Below, one piece after another: positions 11,764-21,602 of a DNA stretch of 64,000 bases. Position numbers and translations under genes: made by a program. The stretch lies in contig WPIO01000009.1 in the NCBI GenBank assembly GCA_009760855.2, forward strand, positions 2,604,501 through 2,668,500. The letters are read 5' to 3'. This DNA is from Cristatella mucedo (Eukaryota > Bryozoa > Phylactolaemata > Cristatellidae). The notes beneath the pieces are model-generated. The model saw only the letters and a program-made list of their open reading frames with translations. It did not search any database and had not been told where the DNA came from. Every line of letters begins with the position of its first letter. The first letter of the stretch is position 1.

Positions 11764-14700
11764 TTGTTAATTCAGCTAAACTTTAATAACAATTTCTCGT
11801 TAACGAAACTGAACTTCACATCCGGGCTTTCTGGACGACGGTCCAATGAGGCGAGGAACCCATCCGGTTCTCCGATACAGAATTTCGATCCGCAGAGGAG
11901 ATGAGCCGGACCCTACTATTATAGCGCACTTGTCAAGCAGTGCTGCCTGCCTCGTGCGTTGCACCTGAGTCATATTTCTCAAATCAATTCTCTTTAGCGA
12001 ATCACGGATCTTCAAGAAAATCCAGGGTCGAGGTGGCCTATTTCAACGGACGGTCTGAGATCCTACCATTGTTGGGACGTTCCAAATGGAGCGAGATACC
12101 GCTTCATGCTTGAAATTAATTTTTATCATTGCCCTGTTGAAAAGCTTTGCGATGGCGTGTCATGTATGCGGTAACGGCCTCTAGCTTGCCGGTTAGCGCC
12201 TAGGTCCTGGGTCTTAGCCTGTGGTTAATCTTTTCGCTCTAAACGATTCAGGTCGTGGGTTCGAGTCCTGCTGTTTTTAATCCTTAATCACCCACTGCAA
12301 GCGATGGCGAAAGCCGATGGCCGTTAAGGCTCTTCTGCTGCTACATAATGGAGGCTGTTGAATCAGCTAATATTCTTAATCGGGGCTTCCGTCATCACGT
12401 GAACAAACTCGTTAAAAGTAACCAAATTTATCACGCGTCCATCGAGATCCTAAACTCAAAAACCGAACGCCTGCCCTTCACTAGCTACCTTCAAGTTCAA
12501 ATTTCCTGGGAAAGCACGATTTGAGGGCCAACTTTAGGCGCTATATAATCCTATATATGTTAACCGAACGCAACTGTGTATTGTTTTTCCACTAGAAAGA
12601 CGCTAATTTCTGCATCTCCACTACGGAATACTTCTAATCTCAAATCTCTCATTGGCATTACATGTATATATTAGCGTAACCAGAGACTCGAGAAACACGA
12701 AATAGCGGGAAAAAGCCAAGTCTGACGTGAGCTCACCGTTACCTGCATATCTTAGGGTACTTGTGAACTGATCTTTGTGAAGATGCGATTATTGCAGATT
12801 AAGTCTGCACTATAGTCTACTCCGATCTGCTTAGCGTTTGCTAGAAATTATGCGCCCGTATTCCACCTCGGGTGTTTACTGATCTGAGCTGCTTCGCATA
12901 CTTTACATATTACCTCAAAAAAGAGTATGCAGCATGCCATTAGCATTGTCTTGAAATGCGCCTGCCCAAAAATACTACGGCAACGTTTCCTTGCGGTCAT
13001 TTTTAAATAGTTTGCTGCAAATGCAGGAACTCCCTCTTGAGCTGATCTTCCTCTTACTCTGGCTTTCAATGTTGGCGTGATTAACATGGAGGTAGCTTCT
13101 ATCGAGAGTTCTTTAGTGGCTGGATTAGAAGGCTTTGCTCTTCACTAGGTGATGCTGTTGTGCGACCATCACCACGTGCTCGGAATTTAGTCATCTTCGA
13201 AAACTCCTAAATTTTAAAAGCTTCGCTCAGAAGACTGCTTCTACAGCTATCCCTAACGTCGGATCCCTATCTAAGATTAGAAACTGTTTTCCTCGGTGAG
13301 CTTGGGTTTAAGGCGTTCGCACTGCGAGACCCATTCGCGCGTTTGAGCACTGCTGCTGCAGGCAATTCTGTATTACCCAATTGCTGGAGCTGGCGATAGC
13401 CTTTAAGGCTCTTTTTGCCATTTATATAAATGAGGCCGTTAGATCAGCTTACTCTTACGTTGTGAGCCTCTGGAAAGAACAAGGTCTTTGCGAGTCCTCG
13501 TACTTCTTACCTCACTGCAATTCGTCTTCCGTCTCGTCTTGCACATCCAGCTCTGCCGCTGCCTCTGTCGCATCGCTTTTAGGTCCCTTCATTCTGTGGC
13601 TCCAGCTTATCTCTCCAATATACTCCCCCATCAGGCCAAGCATCGTACCACCCGCTTTTCGGAATCCAACAGTCTAGAAATACCTCGTACAAACCTTAAA
13701 TCCTTTGGAGACCGTGCCTTTAATTCATATGCTCCCAAATTCTGGAATTCCCTCCCAACCTGCGTCAGAACATCCCCTGACCTGACCACATTTAAAAGGA
13801 ACTTAAAAACACACCTATTTAGGACAGCATTTAGTGGGTCCCTGTGATTCGTCCTTCACGTGCTTATGCGTGCTGACACTGTGCATGCTGCCACTAACAA
13901 CATTTGCATGCTGACCCTGTGCATATCACCCCTAACCATATTATTAATCTTGTTTGTTATTCAAGCATGATTCTACTTACCATTCAATTGCATTTCACTT
14001 TGCAGCAAATGTAAAGCGCCTAGAAAGAGATTAAGTTCTCTGAGGGCGCTTTATCGAGTGCACTATTGTTATTATCATTATCGCTGCACGGCAAGCTCTT
14101 TTTGTGGTGCTGCGACCTGTGGCCTCTGGCCTCTGCCATTACGCTTACATCCAGCTCTACTGCTCCTGTAACAGAGACCCCGGTCTCTGTCGTGGCACCC
14201 CATCTGCTGCAGTCTCCCGGGACTCCTCTGTCTCAGTGCCTACGGCGTTCTGAGTTGTAGCCGCAACAGTCATTTCTGCCCTCCTCAACGCGGTCCCGCC
14301 CGACGACATCATTCGTTCGGGCTCGAAGCAGGCAATCCTTCATTGCCCGCTGCAGGCGATAGCGATAGCCGCCGAGGCTCTTCTGTCACTACATAAATTC
14401 GGCTGCTAAATCTCTTGACCGAAGCGCCTCCTTCTCTGAGCTCGGTCGCTCTGCTTTAGGCAAGCGGAAGTCGAGATCCCGGAGATCTCGAAGTGTGCTT
14501 CCTCGAAGAGCAGCGACCGGCCGAGCTCGCGGCGGCGGCGGCGCAGTGCAGCGACTGCGGCTGCGGAGTGGAGGCGCTGCATGCGGCGGCAATGGCGGCC
14601 AATGGGCGGCGGCCAATGGACGTCGACGGCTACGCGGCCACGAGCTCGGCGAGCCCGCCAGACTACCGGCGACCCGACGCCACCGACGAGGCGTCCCAGT

Positions 14701-14951
14701 ATAGCCAGTCAACGACGTATCCGCACCAAGTCGCCTCCGACTCATCACTCGCCGAACGAGCCGCAACGGAGGCGATGGAAGACGGCGCTCCGCGAGTGCG
14801 CCGCGCCGCCGCTCCCGCGACCGATTCGGCTGCCAGCCGGAAGTCGAGCGGGATCATGGATTTCTTTTCACATCGCTTCCGCGTAGATCACGTAAGAAGC
14901 GGCCAAAGCGGCGACGCCTTCTTGAGCTGCAGTGCATGCCTTTCGGGCTAG
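2287..14951 (+). CDS. two-HMG-box, arginine-rich nuclear protein (5 exons)
   Basis: Proposed exons are 2287-2320, 3841-4626, 6377-6607, 11522-11604 and 14460-14951, joining in phase to 541 residues. Exon 1 gives MDVAPSAAEET and a strong GTAAGT donor. Exon 2 encodes a Ser/Asp-rich start, then a very basic Arg/Lys/Ser region, and opens HMG box A at residue 239 (KPKRPISAFILFMSEFRRKH). Exon 3 completes box A (LGGQTWNNMSLKKKCEYQQE) and begins box B near residue 318 (RRRPETAYQVFLRKFYNEH). Exon 4 continues box B (ARKWRRMTLREKMPYM). HMG boxes bend DNA, so a chromatin or transcription role in the nucleus is inferred; I cannot assign an orthologue. The donor at 6608 is GC rather than GT. Acceptors at 3759 and 3795 also keep frame for exon 2. 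Exon 5 may instead splice out at a GTAAGA after 14892 to an acceptor near 15112, which ends after a few residues. The boxes are certain; the last exon is less so. Confidence 0.82.
2533..2589 (+). repeat. (AC)n-(AT)n compound microsatellite
   Basis: Seven AC units run directly into about 22 AT units. It lies in intron 1 of the HMG-box gene. Confidence 0.95.
2983..3556 (+). mobile_element. old hAT-type non-autonomous DNA transposon with a nested SINE-A
   Basis: The left end reads CAGAGGTCAGCAAACTCCGA and the right end, reverse complemented, reads CAGGGGTCGGCAACCTTTTC. These are imperfect terminal inverted repeats of the CAGRGGTCRGCAA type typical of hAT elements. The 8 bases outside each end (GTCTATAA and ACGGATAA) agree only in their last four, as expected for an old duplication or by chance. 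No transposase is visible. A SINE-A copy at about 3161-3352 sits inside. Confidence 0.65.
3161..3352 (+). mobile_element. SINE-A copy nested in hAT element
   Basis: It contains the SINE-A tRNA-like head (gtgagccttaatgaagcact) and the characteristic body 'gcgatcctttatggccgctg' with 'aaggctcttctttcgctata' and 'agaggctttt'. The B box is degraded. Confidence 0.8.
3600..3748 (+). mobile_element. SINE-B copy with LINE-derived tail
   Basis: The order is 'gcgctggttaaggcgctagc', 'gaccgaggtctggcc', B box 'gtgggctcgagcc', then the tail 'gaagcgcctgaatagagatt' and 'aagttctcttaggg', ending in a TTATTATCATT-rich stretch. The tail matches the LINE 3' end at 14010-14075. It lies just upstream of the main HMG exon. 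Confidence 0.85.
4976..5055 (-). mobile_element. decayed LINE 3' end
   Basis: An AAT microsatellite is followed by 'acatttgaatagccgtctaa' and 'caaggcactttaaatacgct'. This is a diverged minus-strand version of the LINE 3' terminus seen more clearly at 29145 and 33140. Confidence 0.45.
5411..5449 (+). repeat. (TG)n microsatellite
   Basis: About 19 TG units, with further TG-rich sequence at 5655-5730 on the other side of a SINE-A copy. It lies in intron 2 of the HMG-box gene. Confidence 0.9.
5474..5650 (+). mobile_element. SINE-A copy, best-preserved tRNA-like head
   Basis: The A-box-like sequence is TGGCTCACTAGG. The B box GGTTCGAATCC matches the RNA polymerase III consensus exactly. The family body follows (gcgatcctttatcgccactg, then caagcgatggtgatagccgt), and the copy ends in 'agaggctgtttaagcagcta' and a T-rich tail. 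This is a good reference copy for building the consensus. Confidence 0.9.
6767..7000 (+). repeat. two (CT)n tracts in a pyrimidine-rich block
   Basis: Pure CT runs at about 6767-6850 and 6935-7000 lie in a C/T-rich stretch reaching about 7200, directly 3' of the GC-AG donor exon. The long Ser/Leu open frames here are products of the repeat. Confidence 0.9.
7240..9070. other. intronic sequence without recognisable features
   Basis: This is the middle of the 4.9-kb intron 3 of the HMG-box gene. I see AT-rich single-copy-looking sequence, a C13 homopolymer near 8237, and no exon-like reading frame with splice sites. Confidence 0.6.
9071..9231 (-). mobile_element. SINE-A copy
   Basis: Reverse-complement SINE-A. 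It starts 'agctgatttaacaacctc', includes 'gccttaatggctatcaccac' and 'aaagatcgcccactg', and ends with a degenerate B box (ttcaaacccatgacc) and A box. Confidence 0.8.
10323..10494 (-). mobile_element. SINE-A copy
   Basis: Reverse-complement SINE-A with the B box GGATTCGAACCC and the A-box region 'cttacctagtgtgccatcac'. The body shows 'gttatcaccatcgcttgcag'. It is well preserved. Confidence 0.85.
11606..11660 (+). mobile_element. SINE-A 3' fragment abutting a splice donor
   Basis: 'gctgaccactgcaagcggca', 'gtgaaagccatgaaggtg' and 'accactaatatataag' match the SINE-A body. The fragment starts at, or overlaps, the donor GTTAGC of HMG exon 4. Confidence 0.55.
11665..11759 (+). repeat. (TA)n / TATG microsatellite
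   Basis: ATATGTAT units pass into about 25 TA units in intron 4 of the HMG-box gene. It follows directly on the A/T-rich end of the SINE fragment, which probably seeded it. Confidence 0.9.
12180..12380 (+). mobile_element. SINE-A copy
   Basis: The B box GGGTTCGAGTCC is intact. The body 'aatcacccactgcaagcgat', 'ggccgttaaggctcttctgc' and the end 'ggaggctgttgaatcagcta' identify the family. The head is diverged. Confidence 0.75.
13360..13455 (+). mobile_element. SINE-A 3' fragment
   Basis: It contains 'ggcgatagcctttaaggctc' and 'tgaggccgttagatcagctt', the SINE-A body without its tRNA-like head. A LINE fragment in the same orientation follows. Confidence 0.65.
13490..14078 (+). mobile_element. 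LINE 3' fragment
   Basis: An open frame ending near 13847 encodes the C-terminal part of the LINE reverse-transcriptase ORF (FRSLHSVAPAYLSN, then TNLKSFGDRAFNSYAPKFWN, then LKTHLFRTAFSGSL). It is followed by the 3' UTR and the terminal hairpin (aagcgcctagaaagagatta / gttctctgagggcgcttt) and a TTATTATCATTATC end. It is 5'-truncated and lies in the last intron of the HMG-box gene. Confidence 0.9.
14335..14410 (+). mobile_element. SINE-A 3' fragment
   Basis: 'cattgcccgctgcaggcgat' and 'gccgaggctcttctgtcact' match the SINE-A body. It lies 50 bases upstream of the acceptor of the last HMG exon. Confidence 0.65.
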
Positions 14952-15041
14952 CAGGCCGGTAGGTCCGGCAGGTCCGTCGCTTCTCGAGTGCCTGACGAGA
15001 CGCACGAGCTACGTCGCGTCGAGGCGCCACGCTGCCCCATC

Positions 15042-15074
15042 CCCTCCCCTCCCCTCCCCTCCCCTCCCCTCCCC
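15042..15074 (+). repeat. (CCCCT)n short tandem repeat
   Basis: About six CCCCT units lie just downstream of the HMG gene stop, inside the alternative terminal intron discussed for that gene. Confidence 0.9.
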
Positions 15075-15352
15075 GTTTGCTCGCTAACCGCTGCCGCCGC
15101 CTTGCTTTGTAGGCCGACTCCAGATGAAGCACCTCTTGCTAGTCGGCGATCAATCTACTCGCGACGCTTCGGACTTAGCTTACGAACATCTCGGGTTTCG
15201 AAGCGGCTGGAGCTCGAATGCTTTGTTTTACGGCGGCGGCGGCGGCGGCGGAGTGTTATTAGCTTGATCTACTCAGAGCGGCGAGAGCGAAAGCCAAACT
15301 ACTGCCCGCGACGAGCGCACGCTCTCTGCCTCGGCGGCTCTTCGAGAGAGCT

Positions 15353-15358
15353 AATAAA
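15353..15358 (+). promoter_or_regulatory. AATAAA polyadenylation signal, HMG-box gene
   Basis: AATAAA occurs about 400 bases after the proposed stop codon, where the GC-rich sequence gives way to AT-rich DNA. It is the first such hexamer after the last exon on this strand. Confidence 0.55.
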
Positions 15359-15399
15359 ACTCTGTTGGCTCACGATCCGCCATTTTTAAAGCGGCAGAC

Positions 15400-15870
15400 T
15401 TGCTTCCTGACTTAATTGACACAAAATCTATCACTTTTGTGCTTATTTAGAAACTGTGCAAGTTTTCATCGAGTTTGTGACTATCGCGTACAATAGTTGT
15501 TTACGCGTGCACTGAGGCCCATTACGGAATGTAGTTTAGTTATAATAATACATTTTCATCGTTCCCATGATAATATAATCTCCTTTAAGACACTTTTTAC
15601 TTACGACTAGTAAAAAAGCGAACTTATTTAAGGCTTGGTATTACAGATAAACCGCACCTTTATTAAGCTGTGAGGAACACGCGAGACTTTAGCCTTTGCA
15701 TTAAATGCCTTCAGATCGAGGTATGTCGTGATAAAAGTCAGTAGAGTCCCATGGTTTAGTATAAACTAAAGTGATGGTCTCAATTAAAATTTGGGGTTTT
15801 GTATAGATTAGTTTCAAACTCGGATTGGAAAGAGCCAACGGCGGACCATCGTTAGCTTATTATTGTTTCA
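15400..15870. other. intergenic, no features seen
   Basis: AT-rich sequence downstream of the HMG-box gene, without repeats or reading frames I can recognise. Confidence 0.6.
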
Positions 15871-16170
15871 GCTTAAATGTCGTAATAACAATACTTCATT
15901 TGTATAGCACCTTGGGAGAACGAAAAAGCAAGCTTGCATCATGCATAGGCAAGCATGCATGCTATAGCGAACACGATGACTCGCACGGCCACCGGTTAAC
16001 AAGAACTGTGGCTACGAGCACGCACTGAATCGTGCACAGGTAAGCATGCAAAGAACATCGAAACAAAAAAGGAAAGCTCACTGGCGCGAAGGGAAAGAGC
16101 ACTTCACTGGGCGGAGGAGGTTGGAGCGAAGGGAAACGCTGACCAGAAAAAAATGTGTCCTTAGCTGACT
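15870..16170 (-). mobile_element. decayed LINE 3' UTR
   Basis: 'catttgtatagcaccttggg' followed by 'gtgcacaggtaagcatgcaa' and 'ctcactggcgcgaaggg' parallels the LINE 3' region at 39715-39990 on the same strand. No reading frame is left. Confidence 0.5.
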
Positions 16171-16424
16171 AATGTGATAGTCAATCCCATGTACCTGGGT
16201 CACTTTTCCCAGAGAGTAGGTAAACGAATCGGAGAACAGGAGAAGACCGATAATAGACCCAACTCATCCAGCAGATCACGGGTGACCGGTCTGCTGGATG
16301 AAACGGGACCACCATACGACGCAGATTGAATACGATCGGACAAGTACGATTCAAACCACGCCCGGACCTCACCTGCCTAACGGGCCTCACCTGATAGTGG
16401 CTTTCAGCAATTCAAATAGGGTAT

Positions 16425-17060
16425 AATCGTAATAATATCTTTGTATAGCACCCTCGGAGAACTGAATCTCTCTCTCCAGGCACTTTACAGATGCTGTATA
16501 TAAACCATTACCAGATGTTTGGTCGTAACATCTGCAAGTACAGGCATAGCATAAGCAGATATATGCAAACGAAAAACGAATCCCAAATTCTTACAATATG
16601 CTCTAATAAGCAGATGCGTTTTAAGCTCCTTTTTTAATATCATGTCAGGGGACACTGTGAAGTGCGTCGGTGATGAGTTCCATGCTTTGAGAGCTTGGGA
16701 ACTAGAGGCAAGGTCTCCAATGGTTTTGAGGTTCCTACGAGGTATGGCTAAACGATTCGAGTCAGAACAGCATGTTGTACGATTCTTCGCCTGGTGGAGT
16801 AGTTCTGATAGGTAGGCTGGAGCCAGAGAATAAAGGTGGGAAAAGGGGGGGTGACAGAACCGTGAAGTCAATGCGCTGCTTGATTGGGAGATAGTGCAGG
16901 TCGGCGAGATCTGGTGTGACGTAGCAATTGCGCCGCTCAAGACAAATGAGCATAGCTGCAGAGTTTCGTACCAACTGTAAGTGCATGATTGCAAAGGCCC
17001 GCAGACTAAGGAAGCAGTGAGTTACAGATTTGGTGACGGTATTGTGGTCCATTCTGTCAA
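16425..17060 (-). mobile_element. LINE 3' fragment, frameshifted
   Basis: Reading minus from 17060, the C-terminal LINE segments appear (LYSLAPAYLSELLHQAKNRT, then NLKTIGDLASSSQALKAWNS, then ELKTHLL), split between two frames. It ends at 16425-16490 with the terminal hairpin region (tagcaccctcggagaactga) and an AT-rich end. Confidence 0.85.
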
Positions 17061-17139
17061 ACGCAGCTAATCTACCGGCACGTAAGTGATCGACCGAGGC
17101 AGTGAGTGACGTCTTTGTCGCTATTGATCAGGATATTAA

Positions 17140-19075
17140 TAAAAATAATGATACACTTCTAGGCGCTTTACATTTGCTGCAAAGGAAACACGATCGAATG
17201 GTGAGTGGTATCATGCTTGATAAACAACATGAATAACAAGGTTAGAGGTGACATACACGGGTGAGCATACAAGTGTGGTTAGTGGCAGCATCCAGCAGTG
17301 TCAGAACGCATAAGTTCATGAAAGACAAATCACGGGGACCCACTAAATGCTGTCATAAATAGGTTCGTTTTTAATGTCTTTTTAAATGTGTTCAAGTCAG
17401 GGGATGTCGGGACGGAAATCGGGAGTGAGTTCCAGGCTTTGGGAGCATACGAACTAAATGCACCGTCTCCAAAGGACTTCAGGTTTGTACGACGTATAGG
17501 TAAACAGTTAGATTCCGAAAAGTTGTTGGTACTATGCTTAGCCTGGTGGTGGAGTAGATCTGATAGGTAGGCTGAAGCCAAAGAATGAAGGGACCTAAAA
17601 GTGAGCGACAAAACCTTGAAGTCAATGAGTTCTTTGACTGGTAACCAGTGCAGAACGGCGAGAATTAGTGTGATGTGGTAACTGCGACGCTCACAACGGA
17701 CAAGCCTGGCTGCAGAGCTTTGCACCAGTTGTAAGCGGCCGATTGCACATGCCGGAAGACCAGCAAGCAGTGAGTTCCAGAAGTCGAGATAGGATGTCTC
17801 AAATGTTTGGACCAATTTAGATGTAGTATCCCTATCTAAACAAGCCGGAATTTTAGCAATGTTATTTAGCTGAAAGTAGGCATACTTGATTGTGGAGCTG
17901 ATTTGGTTGTCTAACGAAAGGCCACCTTGGAACATGACAAATAAATTTCGTGCAGATTCAACTTGAGATATGCTGGCAGAGCCCATTTTGAGTGTTAGCC
18001 TTTCTAATGTCTGAATCACACTTGGTTTGCCCATAACTAGTAAGTTGGTTTTATCATCATATAATTTGATAAAACCTGCTGCCATCCATGTGCGGATTTG
18101 CCAATCCATGCAGCAAGGGAGTTGATAGAATTCGAATTGGTCAATGGCTGGAAAGGGATCAAAGCAAAGGTACACATGAGTGTCATCCGCATAGAAGTGA
18201 AAGCCTAGATTGTGCATGAAAATTACATCGGCAAGACGGAGAGTATAAACCATGAAAAGAACCGGACCTACCACGGAGCCCTGAGGTACTCCATATTTCA
18301 GAGGTACTTCAGATGATCTTTGTCCATTCACGTCAATACTCTGGAGTCTCCCACTGAGATAGGACCTGAACCACTGCAGAACAGTGCCAGTGATGCCCAG
18401 GTGAAATGTGAGGCACTCAAGAAGGACTTTGTGATTGATAATATCAAAAGCTGCCGAAAGATCGAGTGAAACAAGCAGAGAAACTCTACCCACGTCTGCA
18501 TTCCTAAGTAGGTCGTTGTGCACCCGAAGCAATGCTGACTCTGTTGAGTGATTAGCTTTAAATCCAGACTGGAACTTACTAGAAAGGTTTGAAGTTTCAC
18601 TAAATGTCTTTAGCTGGTCTGCTACGACTCGTTCCAGTGTCTTTGATAGGAATGGTAGAAGGGAGACTGGGCGGTAGTTGCTCAACTTCTCTTGGTCTAG
18701 TGTCGCTTTCTTGAGTAGTGGCCTGACTACAGCTTTTTTGAAAGGTGCTGGGGCATGACCTGAGGCTAATGACATGTTAATGATGTTAGTTATGTAAGGC
18801 AGCAGCAGATAAATGCAACGTAGGAGCAGGACAGTGGGAATAGGGTCCAAAGGACTTGTTGTCTTTTTTTTATTGGGATATGAACTTCAGGACGAGGTCC
18901 CAAGTGATCTGCTTGAATTCTAGACATTGAGGTGCTGCACTGAATCGATGGACAGCATTCTAAGGGGAATGCTGCCATCGCAGGGAATGGACTCCCTGAT
19001 CTTGTCTATCTCCTAGACAAAGAAGCTAGAGAAGTGATCAGCTAGATCATCACAGGGATATCAGTGGTCGCACGG
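17140..19075 (-). mobile_element. LINE retrotransposon, longest copy, with a reverse transcriptase open frame
   Basis: The frame at 18850-17330 (506 codons) encodes a non-LTR reverse transcriptase: LDLSAAFD (about residues 129-136), GVPQGS (187-192) and the catalytic YADD (220-223). A C-terminal domain has FRSLHSLASAYLSDLL and SYAPKAWNSLP. The family looks like the jockey/CR1/L2 group of LINEs. Upstream the protein continues in another frame (LGPRPEVHIPIKK), displaced at an A8 run near 18870, and an older stop interrupts SSFFV...EIDKIRES near 19010. The endonuclease domain is missing, so this copy is 5'-truncated and defective. The 3' end at 17140-17180 carries the AATAAT end and hairpin. It is intergenic, between the HMG-box gene and TMEM229, in opposite orientation to both. 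Confidence 0.92.
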
Positions 19076-19139
19076 AGAGGATCGGTTTCCGTAGAGTGGC
19101 GTAGCTTGAATCCCGACAGAAATTGTTGGGACAATTCGC

Positions 19140-19330
19140 TCTCTTGTCCAATTCGCGTTCCAAGAGAGCGTCCTTAGTGTAAAAGATCCTTTCGAGAATC
19201 TTGGACAAAAAAGGAGCCTGGGCGATAGTTTGCTATGACCTCTGAATTCAATCCAGGCTTTTGTAAATTATTGGTCAAACGGTGGCCGATTTGAAAGACT
19301 TTCGAATAAGCTCTTTAGCTTGGTAAGCAT
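19140..19330 (-). mobile_element. second, decayed LINE reverse-transcriptase fragment
   Basis: On the minus strand, phrases equivalent to 'PFLSKILERI' and 'ALLERELDKRA' can be read around 19210-19140, similar to the start of the LINE RT domain. It is out of step with the copy next to it. Confidence 0.5.
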
Positions 19331-19539
19331 TAAAAACCTGAGCTAGGGCTGGACGAAGCTTTTCCGCCGATGACGACCGAAGAGCGGCCGCGTAGGCAAT
19401 GGCGGACCGCGCAGGCAATAGCGGACCGTGTAGGCAATGGCGGACTAAGGACTTTCATCTGTGGGAGTATGACCAGCAGAATTGTACTGTAGTGGCGAGA
19501 CCGCAAATTTCCCATGCTGGCGGGGCGACATGCTTCCTT

Positions 19540-19628
19540 TGCAGAAAATGTAAAGCGCCTAGAAAGAGATTGAGGTCTCTGAGGGCGCTTTATCAAGTGT
19601 GTTAATATTGTTATTATTATTATTATTA
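19540..19628 (+). mobile_element. LINE 3' terminus only
   Basis: 'aaaatgtaaagcgcctagaa' with 'agagattgaggtctctgagg' and 'gcgctttatcaagtgtg', then a TTATTATTATTA end. This is a strongly 5'-truncated insertion on the plus strand. Confidence 0.85.
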
Positions 19629-20059
19629 CATCCGCAATTGATGAAGATTTATATCGCAAAATCCTCATGCTCTTCGACCCGAACTCGGCGGTTGCTTGTC
19701 GTGTAGAATTAGGACACAATCTCGTAGTCCGTTAAAGTCGATGGGCGTAGGATTAGGAAGCGGCCAACAGGTCGCTGCCCCGCTGTTGTGGAGGGAGGGG
19801 CAAGTGCACCCCTGCTCCGCTTTGGCTCTGCTACTTGGGTCTCTACGGTCTTCAGGCAACGGGCTCTTTTTATAGGCTTTATATAAAGGTAACCAGTTCG
19901 TACATGGAAACGTCGCGAAATTTCTTGAGAGATCGTCGCAGGCGGCGACTCAGCACTTGCTTACACCATAGTCGGAAACGGTTTTTGTGGAGAGGCGCGA
20001 ATGTGCGCGATTGTACCGACGAAGAAGAGGGCGGATAGCCTATCGGCCTAACAGCTAAT

Positions 20060-20731
20060 ATCGAGGTAGTGAGACCGCTCGAATTTGTCAAGCCCTGTCC
20101 CTCACGCCGTGCTGGCAGCCCGTGCACGCCGCGCAGTGGCAGTGGCAGAGGGCGATCGGCACTAGGGCACGAGATCGAGACCCGCGCTGCTCGGTACCGA
20201 GCGTGGCTGCGGGCGCGCGCAGAGCGCAGCCGCGACGCGTCGCGGAGAGCAGCCCGCGGGCGGAGAGCAGCCCGCGCGCGCGATCACATCGACGCTAAGT
20301 ACCGTGCAAAGGCCGGCCATTGCGAAAGGACCTCTCCGGGCGCCAGAAGACCGAGGAGTCGCGGCACAGTTAGCCATTGGCGAAAGACGCCGACCGCTGC
20401 ACTGACAGAGCCCGGGCGACCGCGGAGCGAGCGGTCTCGCCCGCCGCGCGCGCAGGCTGTAGACTCCGCGCAACATTCGGACGGCATGCCGGGCACTTGA
20501 GCACCAGGTGCGCACTACACGAAGAAACTAACAATGGCTGGATTTGCTTCACGTTCCGTCGACGGCAGCAATGCTTCAAACCCCGACGCAAAGGAAGCCG
20601 GCTGACACGTACCGGAAGTGCTACTGGCGGCCCCCTTAACACGCCAGCGGCGATTCTTACGCTGGTCGCCGGCTCATTGTACTGTGTGCAGCAGTGCCTG
20701 CGCCTTCGTTCTGAGCTGTCAAGGACATATG
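20060..20731 (+). promoter_or_regulatory. CpG island and candidate 5' non-coding exon of TMEM229
   Basis: The sequence at 20060-20500 is strongly GC- and CpG-rich, unlike its surroundings. A good donor, ATATG then GTAAGT, follows at 20732, and an acceptor after 22483 precedes the TMEM229 start codon by 34 bases. The simplest reading is promoter plus untranslated first exon of TMEM229. No reading frame here continues in phase into the TMEM229 protein. Transcript evidence is not available to me. Confidence 0.45.
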
Positions 20732-20869
20732 GTAAGTTCTTAAATATACGTAGTGATAATTTGCTTATGCTATCGTTTAGACGCCAAGCTAGAAAGATGT
20801 TAATTGCCCTCGGGTCGGCCGAGTGCATTGGGCGGGGTTCGCCGTAGCAGCCGCATTTCCATCCCATAT

Positions 20870-21460
20870 CCACTCGCTACGGCCCAAGCTGCGAGCGTTG
20901 TGCTGTGCTCAGTTAGAGTATGGCATATTGATCCGACTGAAAAAAGTTAATGGACTCCCAACCGAAAATCTATCGCTGTTTGGTGTAACCACGTGTGTAG
21001 ACCGCAGACTGGCGGAACTGCAGACGCAAGCGACTAGTTCGCTGATCTGATCACGATTTCAAGCCTCTATCTTAGCTGCAACGACGTGCAAGCAATCGGT
21101 CGTGGGCCGAAATTGTAGCGTATGCGAATTTAATCAGTGCCTATCATTTGAATTATACTGCAATCGCTAACACCGTAGCAGAAGAGACTGGACACGGTCC
21201 AGTTGAATCGGTCTGCGGCAGCCGCCTGATTCGCCTGCTAATTAGCACACCGATAAGCAATTGTCTCACGCTGCGCCAATTGCTGTCACGATGAATAATA
21301 CTTGGGCCTCGGTCGCTCGGAAATAACTGTGGCTGGAGCGCTTCGGCTGGAGTGGACACCTGACGTAAATGCCACCAGTCTGCACGATTGCTTTTTGCCT
21401 AGGTACCATCACTCCACCCCGAGCAGCACATCGTTAGAGAACTCACGTTCCAGCGTTGTA
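20870..21460. other. putative TMEM229 5' intron, no features seen
   Basis: Single-copy-looking sequence with no exon, SINE or LINE match. Confidence 0.5.
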
Positions 21461-21466
21461 TCATAA

Positions 21467-21602
21467 TAGCTTTATTCACTCAGCGCTTTGTTATCATCTC
21501 CCAGCCCCCACCCTGTTGATCTGCCACTCCATTGGGATAGCTTCATTCACTCAGCGCTATTGCTATCATCTCCCAGCCCCCACCCTGTTGATCTGCCACT
21601 CC
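21467..21602 (+). repeat. 71-bp tandem duplication, two units
   Basis: Units start at 21467 and 21538 with the same order: TAGCTT(T/C)ATTCACTCAGCG, then TATCATCTCCCAGCCCCC and CACCCTGTTGATCTGCCACT. They differ at only a few positions. It lies about 0.9 kb upstream of the TMEM229 start codon. Confidence 0.9.

Noticed and set aside
16265-16300. 11-bp inverted repeat (CATCCAGCAGA and its complement)
   Set aside because: Short and isolated in decayed intergenic DNA; such hairpins are expected by chance at this window size.
20069-20500. Basic 143-codon frame in the CpG island upstream of TMEM229
   Set aside because: All frames are open because of GC content; no domain is visible, and it does not join in phase to TMEM229.
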